The translations under genes were made by a program, and so were the position numbers. DNA of 43,840 bases, taken from contig CAWGYT010000026.1 of the NCBI GenBank assembly GCA_963826795.1, positions 1 to 43,840 of the forward strand, given 5' to 3'. How positions within the stretch are numbered: position 1 is the stretch's first letter; each line of letters opens with the position of its first letter. This DNA is from CAWGYT01 sp963826795. GTDB taxonomy: Bacteria; Planctomycetota; Planctomycetia; Pirellulales; Pirellulaceae. Shown here piece by piece: positions 9,158 to 18,466 of the stretch. The notes under the pieces are model-generated. The model saw nothing but the letters and a program-made list of their open reading frames with translations, had not been told where the DNA came from and did not search any database.

Positions 9158-10354
9158 TCACTCTTGCCCGCCGAGCGGCTCCGACGGCATCGCTCGGCCC
9201 AGCCCCCGCTTGGCGACTATGGATTCGATCAGCCGGTGCTCATCAATCAGATGGGCGAATCGATCTGCCATCAACTGACAGCCCGCATCCGTGAAATGCA
9301 TATAGTCTGCGAAGTGCACTTCGTCCCCTGGGATCGAGTCATGATCGTCGGCAAACGGGATCCCACGAGAGCGAGCGAAGACCGCAATCGCTTCGTTATA
9401 CCCATCAAACACGTCGAGCAGATCGTCCATCGAAGCCCAGGGCATGTGATAGAACGCCAAGCGGGCATTCGCAAGCTGCGTTTCACGCGGTTGCTCGCGG
9501 CGAAACTTTACCAAATACCTTGACAAGACCAGCGGCACGTCGCGGGGGATCAACTCGTCGTGAATCAGCCCCAGCGTCTTGACGAAACGATTGGGAAGCT
9601 CTGGCGGAATCCCATCGAGCGTCCCCTTGACGGCCGCCGTCCGACTGTTCGTGTTCAAATTGAGATTCGTATTTACCAAATGCACGAGCAGACTGTACTG
9701 GCCGATTCGCGTCAGCAATCCGGTCCGCTGGCTGAACACGGGCTCGATCAAGCCTCGCTCGATCGCCAGGTCACGTGTGTCCAAGACGATATCGTTATTG
9801 GCACGGTAAAGAATAACGAGGTCAGGATCGAGTCCGAGGAGGCGACCGCGTAGATCCTTCAGCGAGCTGTCAATCGCGGACCCAGTAATCCCGGCGTTGA
9901 TCACTTCAATCCGGGCATCCGGGTGGGCCTTTCGCAGGCGGACTTCCAGTTGCTGCGGCCAGGCAGCCTGGTTATTCGTCACTTCTTCGCAGAACGTAGT
10001 TGAGGCGCCCGTGCAGACGATCCGAATCGTTCCCGCCGGTTTCTGCCGCGAGAATTCATCGCCGCGGAACCCTAGCGAATTAATGCGAACATCGATCTCC
10101 TTGCCGACCAGCTCGTAACCCGCCCGCGGGACCGTCATCGCAAGTTGTTCGTCAAACACATACATCGACCGCGTCCCCTGCGCGCTGGTGCTGCCATACC
10201 GCACCCACGCCCGAAGGCGAACGGCGCCTTCGGCGAGCAACAAGAAAGCGAGAAAGCACATCAGCGAATACAGGACTTTGCGCCGAAAGCCTATGGTGAC
10301 GACGCGGGACACTGGAGGTGTCGGGCCCAAGTTGGGAGAGTGAGGTAACGACAT
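9158..10354 (-). CDS. Membrane-anchored SGNH/GDSL hydrolase-like protein
   Basis: About 398 residues with one N-terminal membrane helix (VLYSLMCFLAFLLLAEGAVRL) and an extracytoplasmic SGNH-type domain. Block I reads 'IRIVCTGASTTFCEEV' (GAST in place of GDS, the Ser position kept). 'VINAGITGSAIDSSLKDL' supplies the Gly block, 'ILYRANNDI' the Asn block (GxND reduced to RANND), and 'DYMHFTDAGCQLMADRF' the C-terminal DxxH. Proteins of this kind are common in exopolysaccharide loci as O-acetyl esterases or transferases. The ATG at 10354 has AGGA seven bases upstream; the frame stays open for another 43 codons upstream, but that stretch is unlike a protein start. Function as a glycan deacetylase/acetyltransferase is inferred only. 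Confidence 0.78.
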   Translation of the reverse strand: MSLPHSPNLGPTPPVSRVVTIGFRRKVLYSLMCFLAFLLLAEGAVRLRAWVRYGSTSAQGTRSMYVFDEQLAMTVPRAGYELVGKEIDVRINSLGFRGDEFSRQKPAGTIRIVCTGASTTFCEEVTNNQAAWPQQLEVRLRKAHPDARIEVINAGITGSAIDSSLKDLRGRLLGLDPDLVILYRANNDIVLDTRDLAIERGLIEPVFSQRTGLLTRIGQYSLLVHLVNTNLNLNTNSRTAAVKGTLDGIPPELPNRFVKTLGLIHDELIPRDVPLVLSRYLVKFRREQPRETQLANARLAFYHMPWASMDDLLDVFDGYNEAIAVFARSRGIPFADDHDSIPGDEVHFADYMHFTDAGCQLMADRFAHLIDEHRLIESIVAKRGLGRAMPSEPLGGQE

Positions 10355-10584
10355 CGGAGATCCTAGGATCAGTTTATTTGGTTCGATTGGATGAATGCTG
10401 GCCGGAAGGAGTGGCCTGCGTTCGCAAGCGAAACGCGGACTTCCGAGCGCCGCCGTGAAGGAGCCGCGCAGCCTGCAAAACAATTCTGCGACGGTCGACC
10501 GACGACCGCTGTTGGTTGCCGCCGACCACTGACGCCTTCTTCGTCAGCTGCTGAGCCCCATGCGCAGGCGGTATTCGGACCGGT

Positions 10585-11103
10585 TCATTTCGGTTTTTCA
10601 TTCAGCCGGTAGAGACGACCTGTCCCGTTCACTCCGGCGCCGAGGTCACGGACGACCCAGTCCTCGCGCAACATGCCGACAAGTCGATCCTCCGCGTCTA
10701 GCGTGTTTCCGTAAGCACGTGTCGCAAGCAACAGCGCCCCGTCTTTCAACCGCCGTTGCCACTCCGACGTTGGGTCCAGGAGCGCCTGCTGGTCCGCCGC
10801 AAAAACCCATTGGTCGTCTCGCATGTAGAATGCCAATCGAGGCACGATCCCGATGTGCGCAATATCAATGACAACGTGGTCCGCTTGGCGCAAGACGCGG
10901 TCATTCGCCGCGCCGGCCCATCGCATGCCTTGTGTTGACTGCTCCAGACCGAACACCAAGAAAACGGAGAAAACGGCAGCAAGCAGCTTCGTATTCGAGC
11001 CACAGCAATACGTGACAAGGACTGCCAGAAACGGCCAGACGATTGACAGGTACTTGGGACGCATTGCATGGTCGGGCTGTTTTGGTTCGTCACGAAGCTT
11101 CAA
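10585..11103 (-). pseudogene. C-terminal remnant of a membrane glycosyltransferase
   Basis: About 172 residues that look like only the tail of a GT39/GT-C type enzyme. 'HAMRPKYLSIVWPFLAVLVTYC' resembles the late 'RYLLPLLPLLALL' helix of such proteins, followed by one more helix 'LLAAVFSVFLVFGLE' and a soluble tail 'VVIDIAHIGIVPRLAFYMRDDQWVFAADQQAL...NGTGRLYRLNEKPK'. There is no N-terminal catalytic loop and no good start; the frame opens at TTG 11103 after a stop at 11149-11151. Upstream lies the AT-rich sulfotransferase island, so the 5' part may have been lost when that segment arrived. An assembly join is an alternative explanation. Confidence 0.55.
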
Positions 11104-11274
11104 CAGGCGGCACGGCTGGTCGAGTGAGCCAACGCCACGAGTTTTTGGTCAATTGAATTGTTTTTCGCGGCAGCGCCCGGTGGTAATCGCCAATAATTCA
11201 TGACGCAGGATCTGCTTTCTCAGGGCTTTGCAGCGGTTGGCATGCGAAGGACATCGATTCTCAGAAAGTGCAGT

Positions 11275-12014
11275 CTAATGACACGCGTTTTCGTAGATTT
11301 CAAAATCTTTACAATATATCGCCTCAATTTTCTTCCTTTGATATTTGTTAGGAGTATATCCTTTTCTCCCTCTGTTTTGGTTCAGTCGCTTATCATTACC
11401 CTCAAGTCTCTGCACAATGCCACATTGCTCAAACGCTGAGTTAATACCTTCAACTAGATTCTCCAGGCGGTACACCTGGCTAAGAAGTACGTTTCCGTCA
11501 GAATCCGTGATGTCATCCCACATTGGAGCCGTGTGTGTCGTGAAGTGATTTCCGAGTGGGTGATAAATAGAATCACTCAAGCGCCTTCATGCACGTAATC
11601 TAGAAATAGATCGAAAGCGTAATTGGTATTGTAAAGTATCAATTTTTTATTCTTTATGGATCTTTTTATAGAACGAGCCATGTTCATAACTAGCCCAAGG
11701 TCATTCGCAAAAAGGTAATAGAACATGCTTACGCATCTGTCGGTGGGCTCACGAGAAAAGGCGAACGAAAACATATCACCCCATGTTTCAGGATAAAGAT
11801 ATCTTTTTGCGAAGAGGCATCGCTTAAACTGGTATTCTCCTAAAACAACTCGAAAGTTGTTAAGAATATCGTTGTATTCCTCAGGGGTTGCTTGTATGAA
11901 AGTCTTTGGCTTTTTTGTCCGATCCACTTCAATATAATAAGGTTGAAGTAGGGAACGGGTGGTTATTCCTGCTGACTTCTTGATGTGAAGCCAAAACAAC
12001 TGTCTTTGGGCCAT
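11275..12014 (-). CDS. Sulfotransferase family 2-like protein (one frameshift, AT-rich)
   Basis: A putative PAPS-dependent carbohydrate sulfotransferase. 'FWLHIKKSAGITTRSLLQPYY' corresponds to the 5'-phosphosulfate loop (usually HIPKTAGTS; here KKSAGIT), and 'FSFAFSREPTDRCVSMFYYLF' to the 3'-phosphate motif (usually FVRNPYDRLVSAYY). In the second frame 'HTAPMWDDITDSDGNVLLSQVYRLENLVEGI' and 'YCKDFEIYENACH' complete the fold, so one indel near 11580 splits a single gene of about 246 residues. ATG at 12014 follows GGGAGA by five bases. Sampled lines of the gene are only about one third G+C, far below the flanks, suggesting recent transfer. Substrate unknown; sulfation of the exopolysaccharide is likely. 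Confidence 0.72.
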
Positions 12015-12480
12015 AAATTCTCCCATCTTGTGCCCTGGTCAGCTAACGACCGCCATCACCCGGCCGCGACGAGAGATTTGCCATTTGAAAACGCCCGGCT
12101 TCGCGGCGTGGGTGCATTGCATTGTTGAACCTAGGATTTGAGCTTTGGCTGCGCGGAGTCAAATCCTTACTTGTTGTTACAGAATGCGAACCCGTTAACT
12201 GGGCGTTTCGGCGAGAATCACGCAGATCAAATCCATCCGTGGTTGGACTGAGCGAAGTCAACCTGAAATCGGAGGCACCACTTTTCACGCATGGCGCCGC
12301 GAGAGTTCCCGCGACAAGAATTGCATTCGAAGATACCCCTGCGGCGCGGCGATCCAGCGACAAATTACGCGAGAGACCGGCGTACAGGATTTTACGCTGC
12401 CTCATCCTTCGCAGCGATCCGGCCCGAGGGCGCTACAGAAATTCCGCGATATTGGTTTTTGGACCTGCGGAAAGAGAGGT
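12015..12480. other. Intergenic stretch without a recognisable gene
   Basis: About 466 bases between the AT-rich sulfotransferase and a GT2 gene. Open frames on both strands give no recognisable motif. A 9-base inverted repeat (AGGATTTGA at 12133-12141 and TCAAATCCT at 12159-12167, loop 17) is the only structure noticed. Base composition returns to that of the rest of the window here, so the island ends near 12.03 kb. Confidence 0.5.
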
Positions 12481-13287
12481 TTAGTGCCCCGTCTGCGACA
12501 GCCGTCGATACAGCAGGAAGCCATCCCGCACAAACTCATCAGGATCTTCCCTTACGGCTTGAATATACGGACCGTCGTAAACGGCCAGGCCAGGCAGCAC
12601 GTCCGGATCGTCCCAGCGATGCGGCATGAGATCAAATACGAAGCCCGGCACGAAGTCCCACCGCGGCTTTTTCTTATCATGCTGTCGCGCTTGAGTTCGC
12701 CACTTCTGCCTCAATCGTGCGGGATTGCGAACTTCGCCGAAGTGATGAACGTCGAATGCCAACTCCTCGGATGGCAACTCGTACGGCTCGCCCTCAACGC
12801 GCACGTTGGCGCCGTCACCCCATACGACAATCGACTCCAGGTTCCGGTGGATGCGCTGCCCCAGCCTCGGAGGTCGCACCTTACTCGACCCAGCCATGTA
12901 GACCTTGTAGTTGCCGTAAAAGTGCGCAAATCGCACCGAAACGATTCGCTTTTCCGTCCGACTCAGGAACTCCCGTAGTCGTGAAAACTCCCACTCCGGA
13001 ATGAATTCGTCGCAGTCCAAGAGGATACACCAATCCCCTTCGCACTTTTGCCGAGCTCGATTCTTGAACTTGATGTGCCAAGTCTTCGGGTCCGTCCGGT
13101 CCCATTCATTGCGGAACACTTTGATCTTCGGATCAAGGTCCTTGATGGCCTCAAAAGTGCCATCCGTCGAATATCCTTCGTCGACAATGATCTCGTCAGC
13201 CAGGGGAAGGTGATGCTTGAGCATCGCCACGACGTGGTAGTCGTAATAGATTCCATCCTTCACGAATGTGTAGATCGAAAGCTTCAT
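12481..13287 (-). CDS. GT2 family glycosyltransferase (WaaE-like)
   Basis: An intact enzyme of about 268 residues. N-terminus 'MKLSIYTFVKDGIYYDYHVV' then 'LADEIIVDEGYSTDGTFEAI' (the GT-A nucleotide-binding DxGSxDGT region, here EGYSTDGT) and 'CILLDCDEFIPEWEF' with the metal-binding DCD acting as the DXD motif. 'DVHHFGEVRNPARLRQKWRTQARQH' near the C-terminus is common in GT2 proteins that glycosylate LPS core or exopolysaccharide. A preceding ATG nine bases upstream (MIRMKL) is possible, but the ATG at 13287 starts the conserved strand directly. Donor and acceptor not assignable. Confidence 0.86.
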   Translation of the reverse strand: MKLSIYTFVKDGIYYDYHVVAMLKHHLPLADEIIVDEGYSTDGTFEAIKDLDPKIKVFRNEWDRTDPKTWHIKFKNRARQKCEGDWCILLDCDEFIPEWEFSRLREFLSRTEKRIVSVRFAHFYGNYKVYMAGSSKVRPPRLGQRIHRNLESIVVWGDGANVRVEGEPYELPSEELAFDVHHFGEVRNPARLRQKWRTQARQHDKKKPRWDFVPGFVFDLMPHRWDDPDVLPGLAVYDGPYIQAVREDPDEFVRDGFLLYRRLSQTGH

Positions 13288-13387
13288 CCGGATCACTTTG
13301 TCGGTGGATCAATGGTCGCACCAGCTTCGCCAGCACTGCGTCAACGATCGACGCTTATCGCCGTGGTTCTATGAAACAGACTTCGGC

Positions 13388-14404
13388 TCAGCGGAACAGA
13401 CGCTTTACAATCGCCGCAAGCAGCATATTCGCCGACCCGAGGGTTGGATACGTGCACAGCGACTGCCATGCAAAACCAAGTGCTTCGTAAAGACGACCTT
13501 CCTTGGCAAGACAGTGGTAGAGCTCACGGTAGCCCCAAGCCTCCCTCGCTCTCGCACAGCGGCGAAGATCGGGTGATTTACAAGTGAGTCTCGCGTGCTG
13601 AGCGGCTAGTACGTCCTGCAATCGATGCAGGAGTTTGCCTTCGGTCAAGCTAATTGAATCCCCCAGCGGCAATCGATAGTGAACGGCGCATTTCGGGCTG
13701 TAGAGGACTGCACGAGCCTGGTCAATGATTCGGAGCATGAGATTTACGTCTTCCGCTCTCGACCAAAGCCCGGTAAAGAAACCGTCAATGGCCTGCAATA
13801 CTGACCGACGCACAATGCTATTACCCGGATGAATCATAAATCGCCTGGCGATTCTCAAGATTTGCGTCCGACTAAGTGAATACACTTCAGGGCTTAGTCT
13901 CGTGGCACCTCCATTCACAAGCTCTGCCGGGTCCGGAACCCAACCCGGGTTGACCAGGTGTCCGTCCCGTATACCGGCAAGGTCGCAGAAGAAATAATCG
14001 GCCTCAAAGTCCCTCAGCGATTCAACGCCAAGCTTGAGAAAGTCGTTCTCCACCCAAACGTCATCGTCATCGAGGAATGCAACGAACTCCCCGCGAGCTC
14101 GCTGTAATCCGCGGTTTCTCGCACGCGATGGTCCAGTCCCCGCCGCACTCGGGCAAATCGGTTTCTCGAGGTAGAATCGCCGATCGAGACTCCTAGCCCA
14201 AATGCGATCGTAGTCTTCGAACGTCTTTTCGTCGGAGCCATCGTCCACGACAATCGCTTCGAAATCACGCAAGGTTTGAGCCGCAATACTCGACAAAGCC
14301 CGCTCCAACAAATCCGAGCGGTTTCTCGTCGCCGTGATCACTGAAACCCGGGGCGTTTCCGACTCGAGCATCGTGCTCACCGTATCCTCGAGCGGCCTAC
14401 TCAT
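13388..14404 (-). CDS. GT2 family glycosyltransferase
   Basis: An intact 338-residue GT-A enzyme. 'RVSVITATRNRSDLLERALSSIAAQTLRDFEAIVVDDGSDEKTFED' is the N-terminal nucleotide-binding half, 'PSRARNRGLQRARGEFVAFLDDDDVW' carries the DDDD metal motif, and 'FFTGLWSRAEDVNLMLRIID' contains the ED catalytic-base region of the family. The C-terminal 100 residues are helical and rich in charged residues. It sits about 200 bases downstream of the FkbM methyltransferase gene, with no recognised gene in between. Likely adds one sugar to the growing repeat unit at the cytoplasmic face. Confidence 0.87.
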   Translation of the reverse strand: MSRPLEDTVSTMLESETPRVSVITATRNRSDLLERALSSIAAQTLRDFEAIVVDDGSDEKTFEDYDRIWARSLDRRFYLEKPICPSAAGTGPSRARNRGLQRARGEFVAFLDDDDVWVENDFLKLGVESLRDFEADYFFCDLAGIRDGHLVNPGWVPDPAELVNGGATRLSPEVYSLSRTQILRIARRFMIHPGNSIVRRSVLQAIDGFFTGLWSRAEDVNLMLRIIDQARAVLYSPKCAVHYRLPLGDSISLTEGKLLHRLQDVLAAQHARLTCKSPDLRRCARAREAWGYRELYHCLAKEGRLYEALGFAWQSLCTYPTLGSANMLLAAIVKRLFR

Positions 14405-14605
14405 CGCCGGCCCACGTTGGTTGAGATCGCGGTTCGAGAGTACTCATGTCGGCTGGACGATCGATCCCATTGGAGGATTCTTGCACGAACGTGAACACCA
14501 CAACACTTCCATTGCCCGATTTGCTGCACTCGCGAACGAGCCAGCTACAGTGTCGAGCCTCCGCACTAAGCTTGCCATTATTGGCGACCAAACGACATTG
14601 CAAAC

Positions 14606-15328
14606 TCATTCGCCGAGATGATGCGAATCGATCATGCGTCGCGATATAAACACAGGATCGCATCGTCGCAAATGAGGTTCGTTGGTGGGAAACTCGTGAT
14701 ACTGACCGTAGATCCCAAAAAGTCGGTATCCAAACTCCTCGAGGTAGTCTTTCATGGCCCAAAACGGGACGTGCCAGTGGTTCTCAGGATTCATGCCGAC
14801 TTCGACCTGGATCAGGTCAATCGCCTGCTCTCTGAGCATTCCCTCGGCGCCACGCAGGACTCTCAGGTCACTTCCCTCCGTATCCACCTTCACGAAGCCA
14901 ATGCCGTCAATACTCAGCTCATCGCAGAATTGTGAGATTGTTTGAATCGTGACCCGTGTATCTCCATTGGAATCGACCGACGCGATGGAAACTCGGCAAC
15001 GGTCACTGGCCGAATCGTCCGAAATTGTCCCGTCGCCAGATGCGTCGCCCAGCGCGTAAGCAAAACATTGCACGTTTCTCAGCTCTCGCGTCCGATTGAT
15101 CAGGACTTGAAAGGTCTTCGGATTCGGCTCAAAGCTATAGATCGTGGCCTGTGGATACCAGTCGTGCAATCGGACGGTAATCTGCCCTTCATTTGCCCCG
15201 ACGTCGAAAACTACTTGAGGAGTCCACTTCGGAAGCCATTGCTTGATATCTTCGTACAAATTCGCACCGCGTGGCAAGCTGTCGTAGATATGGACTTTCA
15301 ATAACTTGGCAATCAACCTCTTCAACAT
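14606..15328 (-). CDS. FkbM family methyltransferase
   Basis: A SAM-dependent O-methyltransferase of about 240 residues. 'PQVVFDVGANEGQITVRLHDWYPQATIYSFEPNPKTFQVL' is the SAM-binding motif I with the acidic end of beta-2, 'FAYALGDASGDGTI' is the usual FkbM strand and 'IGFVKVDTEGSDLRVLRGAEGML' is the highly conserved 'KIDVEGSE..VL.G' block. In exopolysaccharide loci these enzymes methylate sugar hydroxyls. ATG at 15328 chosen over a TTG one codon upstream. Complete and unbroken. Confidence 0.9.
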   Translation of the reverse strand: MLKRLIAKLLKVHIYDSLPRGANLYEDIKQWLPKWTPQVVFDVGANEGQITVRLHDWYPQATIYSFEPNPKTFQVLINRTRELRNVQCFAYALGDASGDGTISDDSASDRCRVSIASVDSNGDTRVTIQTISQFCDELSIDGIGFVKVDTEGSDLRVLRGAEGMLREQAIDLIQVEVGMNPENHWHVPFWAMKDYLEEFGYRLFGIYGQYHEFPTNEPHLRRCDPVFISRRMIDSHHLGE

Positions 15329-15393
15329 CAATCAGTCTCTCGCCTTTCCCTGAATCAGCCAACGGACGATGATCATCCCACGCTGAAACGCAT

Positions 15394-16416
15394 CTACGAC
15401 GCAGGCCTTCGCGACTCAACCGCGCCGACTCGCTTCAGCCATCCGAGAGCTTGTCGCGGATAACTCAGGAATAGCGTCTTCCAGAACGCGGATTCGAATG
15501 GCGTTACTCGGATACCTCGCCAGAAATACTGCCGCGCGGCGACAAAGTCTCCGCTCGCCGCGTAGCAATTGTAGCCGAGATGCCAGAAATAGAGGCGTGC
15601 CAGGTATCGACGTACCTTCTCCTTTTGATCGGCCGTCAACGGGAAGGCCGCCTCGAGTTTAAGTACAGCCTGTTCAAAGGCCAAGAAAAGCGGCACTTTG
15701 CTCTTTGCGTCGCCCACGTCACCGGCAAGCGTCAGATTGTCTCCGTGTGCCCAATAGATAACGTGTACGTCATTCAAGAACGCAATTCCCGGCTTTCGAA
15801 ATGCCAACTCGTACTGGAAAAACATATCTTCCGGGCCTGGCGGCAAGTCTTCAGGGAATCGGACTTCGTCCAGCAGCTGCCTTCGCAAGACGAGTGTTTG
15901 CGTTGTCATGATGGAGCGTTCCAGAGAAAGATCAAATACTGCCTCTCGGTCAAATAACATCGCTTCGTCGAGCATCTCGAATGTTGGTGGCTCGCGTAGC
16001 TCACGTGATCCGTAAACCTCCCCGGTATCCCTTCGTCGTCTCACGGCATTCGCCGTCATGATATCAATCCGATTCGGGAACTTCTCCAAATATCCGACCA
16101 TTCGCTGAAGATGGTGCGGCAGCCATTCATCGTCACTGTCCAGGAAGGCAACGTACTTTCCACGGGCCGCATCGATGCCCGTATTCCTCGCCCCTGCCGG
16201 GCCCTTTGTTCGCTGATTGATCAGACTGCGGACGCGAGGGTCGGCAGTCGCCCACCGTTCAACACACGCGCGCGTATTGTCGGAACTATGGTCGTCGACT
16301 ATCAACAACTCCCAACTCTCCAACGTCTGCGCCTTGACTGACTCCACCGCGGCAGGAAGAAGTTCCTCCCGGTTGTACGTTGGAATGACGACACTTACGA
16401 TCGGCTGTTCAATCAT
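15394..16416 (-). CDS. GT2 family glycosyltransferase
   Basis: An intact GT-A enzyme of about 340 residues. 'PIVSVVIPTYNREELLPAAVESVKAQTLESWELLIVDDHSSDNT' and 'GPAGARNTGIDAARGKYVAFLDSDDEWLPHHL' give the nucleotide site and the DSDD metal motif; 'PPGPEDMFFQYELAF' holds the ED pair. The C-terminus 'WRGIRVTPFESAFWKTLFLSYPR' is the 'R.al...P.....l..l' tail seen in similar enzymes from polysaccharide loci. ATG at 16416 begins directly before the conserved strand; an upstream TTG at 16437 would add seven residues. Confidence 0.88.
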   Translation of the reverse strand: MIEQPIVSVVIPTYNREELLPAAVESVKAQTLESWELLIVDDHSSDNTRACVERWATADPRVRSLINQRTKGPAGARNTGIDAARGKYVAFLDSDDEWLPHHLQRMVGYLEKFPNRIDIMTANAVRRRRDTGEVYGSRELREPPTFEMLDEAMLFDREAVFDLSLERSIMTTQTLVLRRQLLDEVRFPEDLPPGPEDMFFQYELAFRKPGIAFLNDVHVIYWAHGDNLTLAGDVGDAKSKVPLFLAFEQAVLKLEAAFPLTADQKEKVRRYLARLYFWHLGYNCYAASGDFVAARQYFWRGIRVTPFESAFWKTLFLSYPRQALGWLKRVGAVESRRPAS

Positions 16417-16526
16417 TGCTTCGATTCGACCACACAAATCTCGTCAACACAACAAGGGGAACGATGTGTTCGAACAAGTCGCCCATCGACTGAGGACGGA
16501 ATCCAAAGATCGACGCCCCTGTTCAA

Positions 16527-17294
16527 TCAAATCCTCCCATGAATCCAGTACCATGCGATGCCCAGCCATTCATGCGCAACACGGTCAACATTGACCGCCG
16601 CGGTGGCCTTCGGAAGAAAATCGTATATCGACCATCCAAGTCGATTCAGCGCTCGATAGTCGCAGCCCATTGGCGAGACGCTGAATCCGGCCTTGGTGAA
16701 ACAGAGGTCAGCTCGATAGAGATGAGTCGCCTCCGTGATCAAGACGATCTCCCGAATTCCTTTAGGGGCGAGCAGATCACTTGCCCGAATCGCATTCTCA
16801 TAAGTCGACTGTGACGAATCCTCCAAGAGAACGTCGTTCGCGTCGACGCCCGACGCGACGAGATAGTCGCGCATTACATTCGCCAATGGAACTGGTATCG
16901 AGGGATCGACGATCCCACCGCAAACAACGATCATCCGCTTGGGACCCCGATGATAGGTCTGCGCGGCGTGCAAGCACCGAACTAGTGAGTTCTCAGCTAA
17001 CTGAGCGGCACCATTGGGGTAGTCGGCCTTTCGCAGGGATCCTCCCAATAGGACGATCGCGCTGGTCCCATCGGGAGTTTCAGACTCAGGCGGATACCTC
17101 CATTCCAAAGATCCTAGTGCGAAATGGGCCACAATGGGACTACAAGTCGCCGTCAGCATGACGAAACTGGCCGTCAAGGCGTAGAGGCGCCACTTTAGGA
17201 CCGATCGCGAGCGCCATAGGTTGAGCAACGCAATGAGGTTAATCAGGTATAAAAGCGTGAACGGTTGCAGCACATGCATTGAGATCCAATACAT
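16527..17294 (-). CDS. YdcF/ElyC-like DUF218 membrane protein
   Basis: A 255-residue protein with two N-terminal membrane helices (LLYLINLIALLNLW and LYALTASFVMLTATCSPIVAHFAL) followed by a DUF218 domain. 'SAIVLLGGSLRKADYPNGAAQL', 'KRMIVVCGG', 'DYLVASGVDANDVLLEDSSQSTYENA' and 'IREIVLITEATHLYRADLCFTKAGFSV' are the four conserved strands; the 'E..S..T.EN' block is the family signature. ElyC in E. coli affects undecaprenyl-phosphate carrier supply for envelope assembly, so a role in lipid-carrier economy of this polysaccharide locus is plausible but inferred. Complete. Confidence 0.85.
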   Translation of the reverse strand: MYWISMHVLQPFTLLYLINLIALLNLWRSRSVLKWRLYALTASFVMLTATCSPIVAHFALGSLEWRYPPESETPDGTSAIVLLGGSLRKADYPNGAAQLAENSLVRCLHAAQTYHRGPKRMIVVCGGIVDPSIPVPLANVMRDYLVASGVDANDVLLEDSSQSTYENAIRASDLLAPKGIREIVLITEATHLYRADLCFTKAGFSVSPMGCDYRALNRLGWSIYDFLPKATAAVNVDRVAHEWLGIAWYWIHGRI

Positions 17295-17569
17295 AATCGA
17301 GTCGCTCTACTAGTCACGAATTGTGCAAATCGGAGTGGCCGACGGTGAACAGGAATTGACGGACGACACGCACAACTCACCCGACCAGTCGTCTCGTTTG
17401 CCAGGGTCCCATTGCCGCCCTAGATCGTCCGCATGGCCAATCAGCGCCGCTGCAATTGCATTCCGATTCCGGCCCAGCGTCTCAAACGCGACGACCGCCT
17501 GCCAGCAAAGACCGACCGACGATCGTGTAAGTGTCGAGGTCAATTCATCCTGCGTCGCTCAGATACGCC

Positions 17570-18334
17570 TCACGGTCGCCTTCCAAGTAATCTCGCGGCT
17601 CGGCTTGAAAACCTCTTGGCAATCGGAAACATCTCTGCCCACTTGATCCTAAGATACTTCCCTGGACTAAGTTGCTCTTTCAGAGACAAGTTCGAGTAAA
17701 CCCCACGAGTGCAGTCAACGAATGAAAAGGATTCATGACTCCGCTTTTCAACCAGAAATTGGGAGTAAGGCAATCCGTAGATTGGAACCCCGACAGCTTC
17801 AGAAAAATACACTGAATACGGAAAAACTAGAGTTGGCTCATACTCGGACCGATGCTCCCAGATGGACTTGGTGAAATCGTCGCCCCCGATCCATCCACCC
17901 TCTCGAATCTTCGGATAGACACGAATTAGATCAATGGTAATTCCTTTAAGAGTATGATCGCCGTCGATGTAGCAGAAGTCCAGAGATCCATCAGGTATTT
18001 GGTCTATTACTTCCGTGGTCTTTCCCCGCAAGATGATACGCTTTCTCCCTGCAAACTCGGTCTTCGACTTTGCCTCCAACAAATACTCTTCAAAAAGAGC
18101 ATCGCTTTTGTTGGCAGGCTTGTTCCAATCGTCCAGATGACGCCAGGGGTCGACCATATAATATTCTTGAATGCCGTCGCATTGCGCGAGGACGGCCGAT
18201 GCGTAGTCACCTCGGTATACGCCCACTTCCGCTATGCGCCGGATCTTGGCCAGCTTGATGAAGCGAACCCAAAACTCCATTCTGGAAGTCGACGACTCCA
18301 GGCATTCCTCTACGAGCCCTGAACAATTGTCCAT
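17570..18334 (-). CDS. Class I SAM methyltransferase (Methyltransf_24 type)
   Basis: An intact protein of 254 residues. 'RRIAEVGVYRGDYASAVLAQ' is the SAM-binding glycine loop, 'YYMVDPWRHLDDW' gives the acidic residue at the end of strand 2, and 'GSLDFCYIDGDHTLKGITIDLIRVYPKIREGGWIGGDDF' is the 'FD.I.IDG.H.Y....D......L..GG...GDD' block characteristic of this group, used in antibiotic and glycan methylation. Together with the FkbM enzyme it suggests an O-methylated glycan. About 276 bases downstream, before the YdcF gene, hold no recognised gene. Confidence 0.84.
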   Translation of the reverse strand: MDNCSGLVEECLESSTSRMEFWVRFIKLAKIRRIAEVGVYRGDYASAVLAQCDGIQEYYMVDPWRHLDDWNKPANKSDALFEEYLLEAKSKTEFAGRKRIILRGKTTEVIDQIPDGSLDFCYIDGDHTLKGITIDLIRVYPKIREGGWIGGDDFTKSIWEHRSEYEPTLVFPYSVYFSEAVGVPIYGLPYSQFLVEKRSHESFSFVDCTRGVYSNLSLKEQLSPGKYLRIKWAEMFPIAKRFSSRAARLLGRRP

Positions 18335-18466
18335 GACAACTCCGATTTTCCGCCAAAACGACTGAACACTAAGACGCAGTCAGCCAGCACATGGAGAACG
18401 ACTCGCCTGAACTTGGTCGATGCACTTTTGGGCCCTGTTAATAGTTCGGCCGCAGAAGTCAAACCG

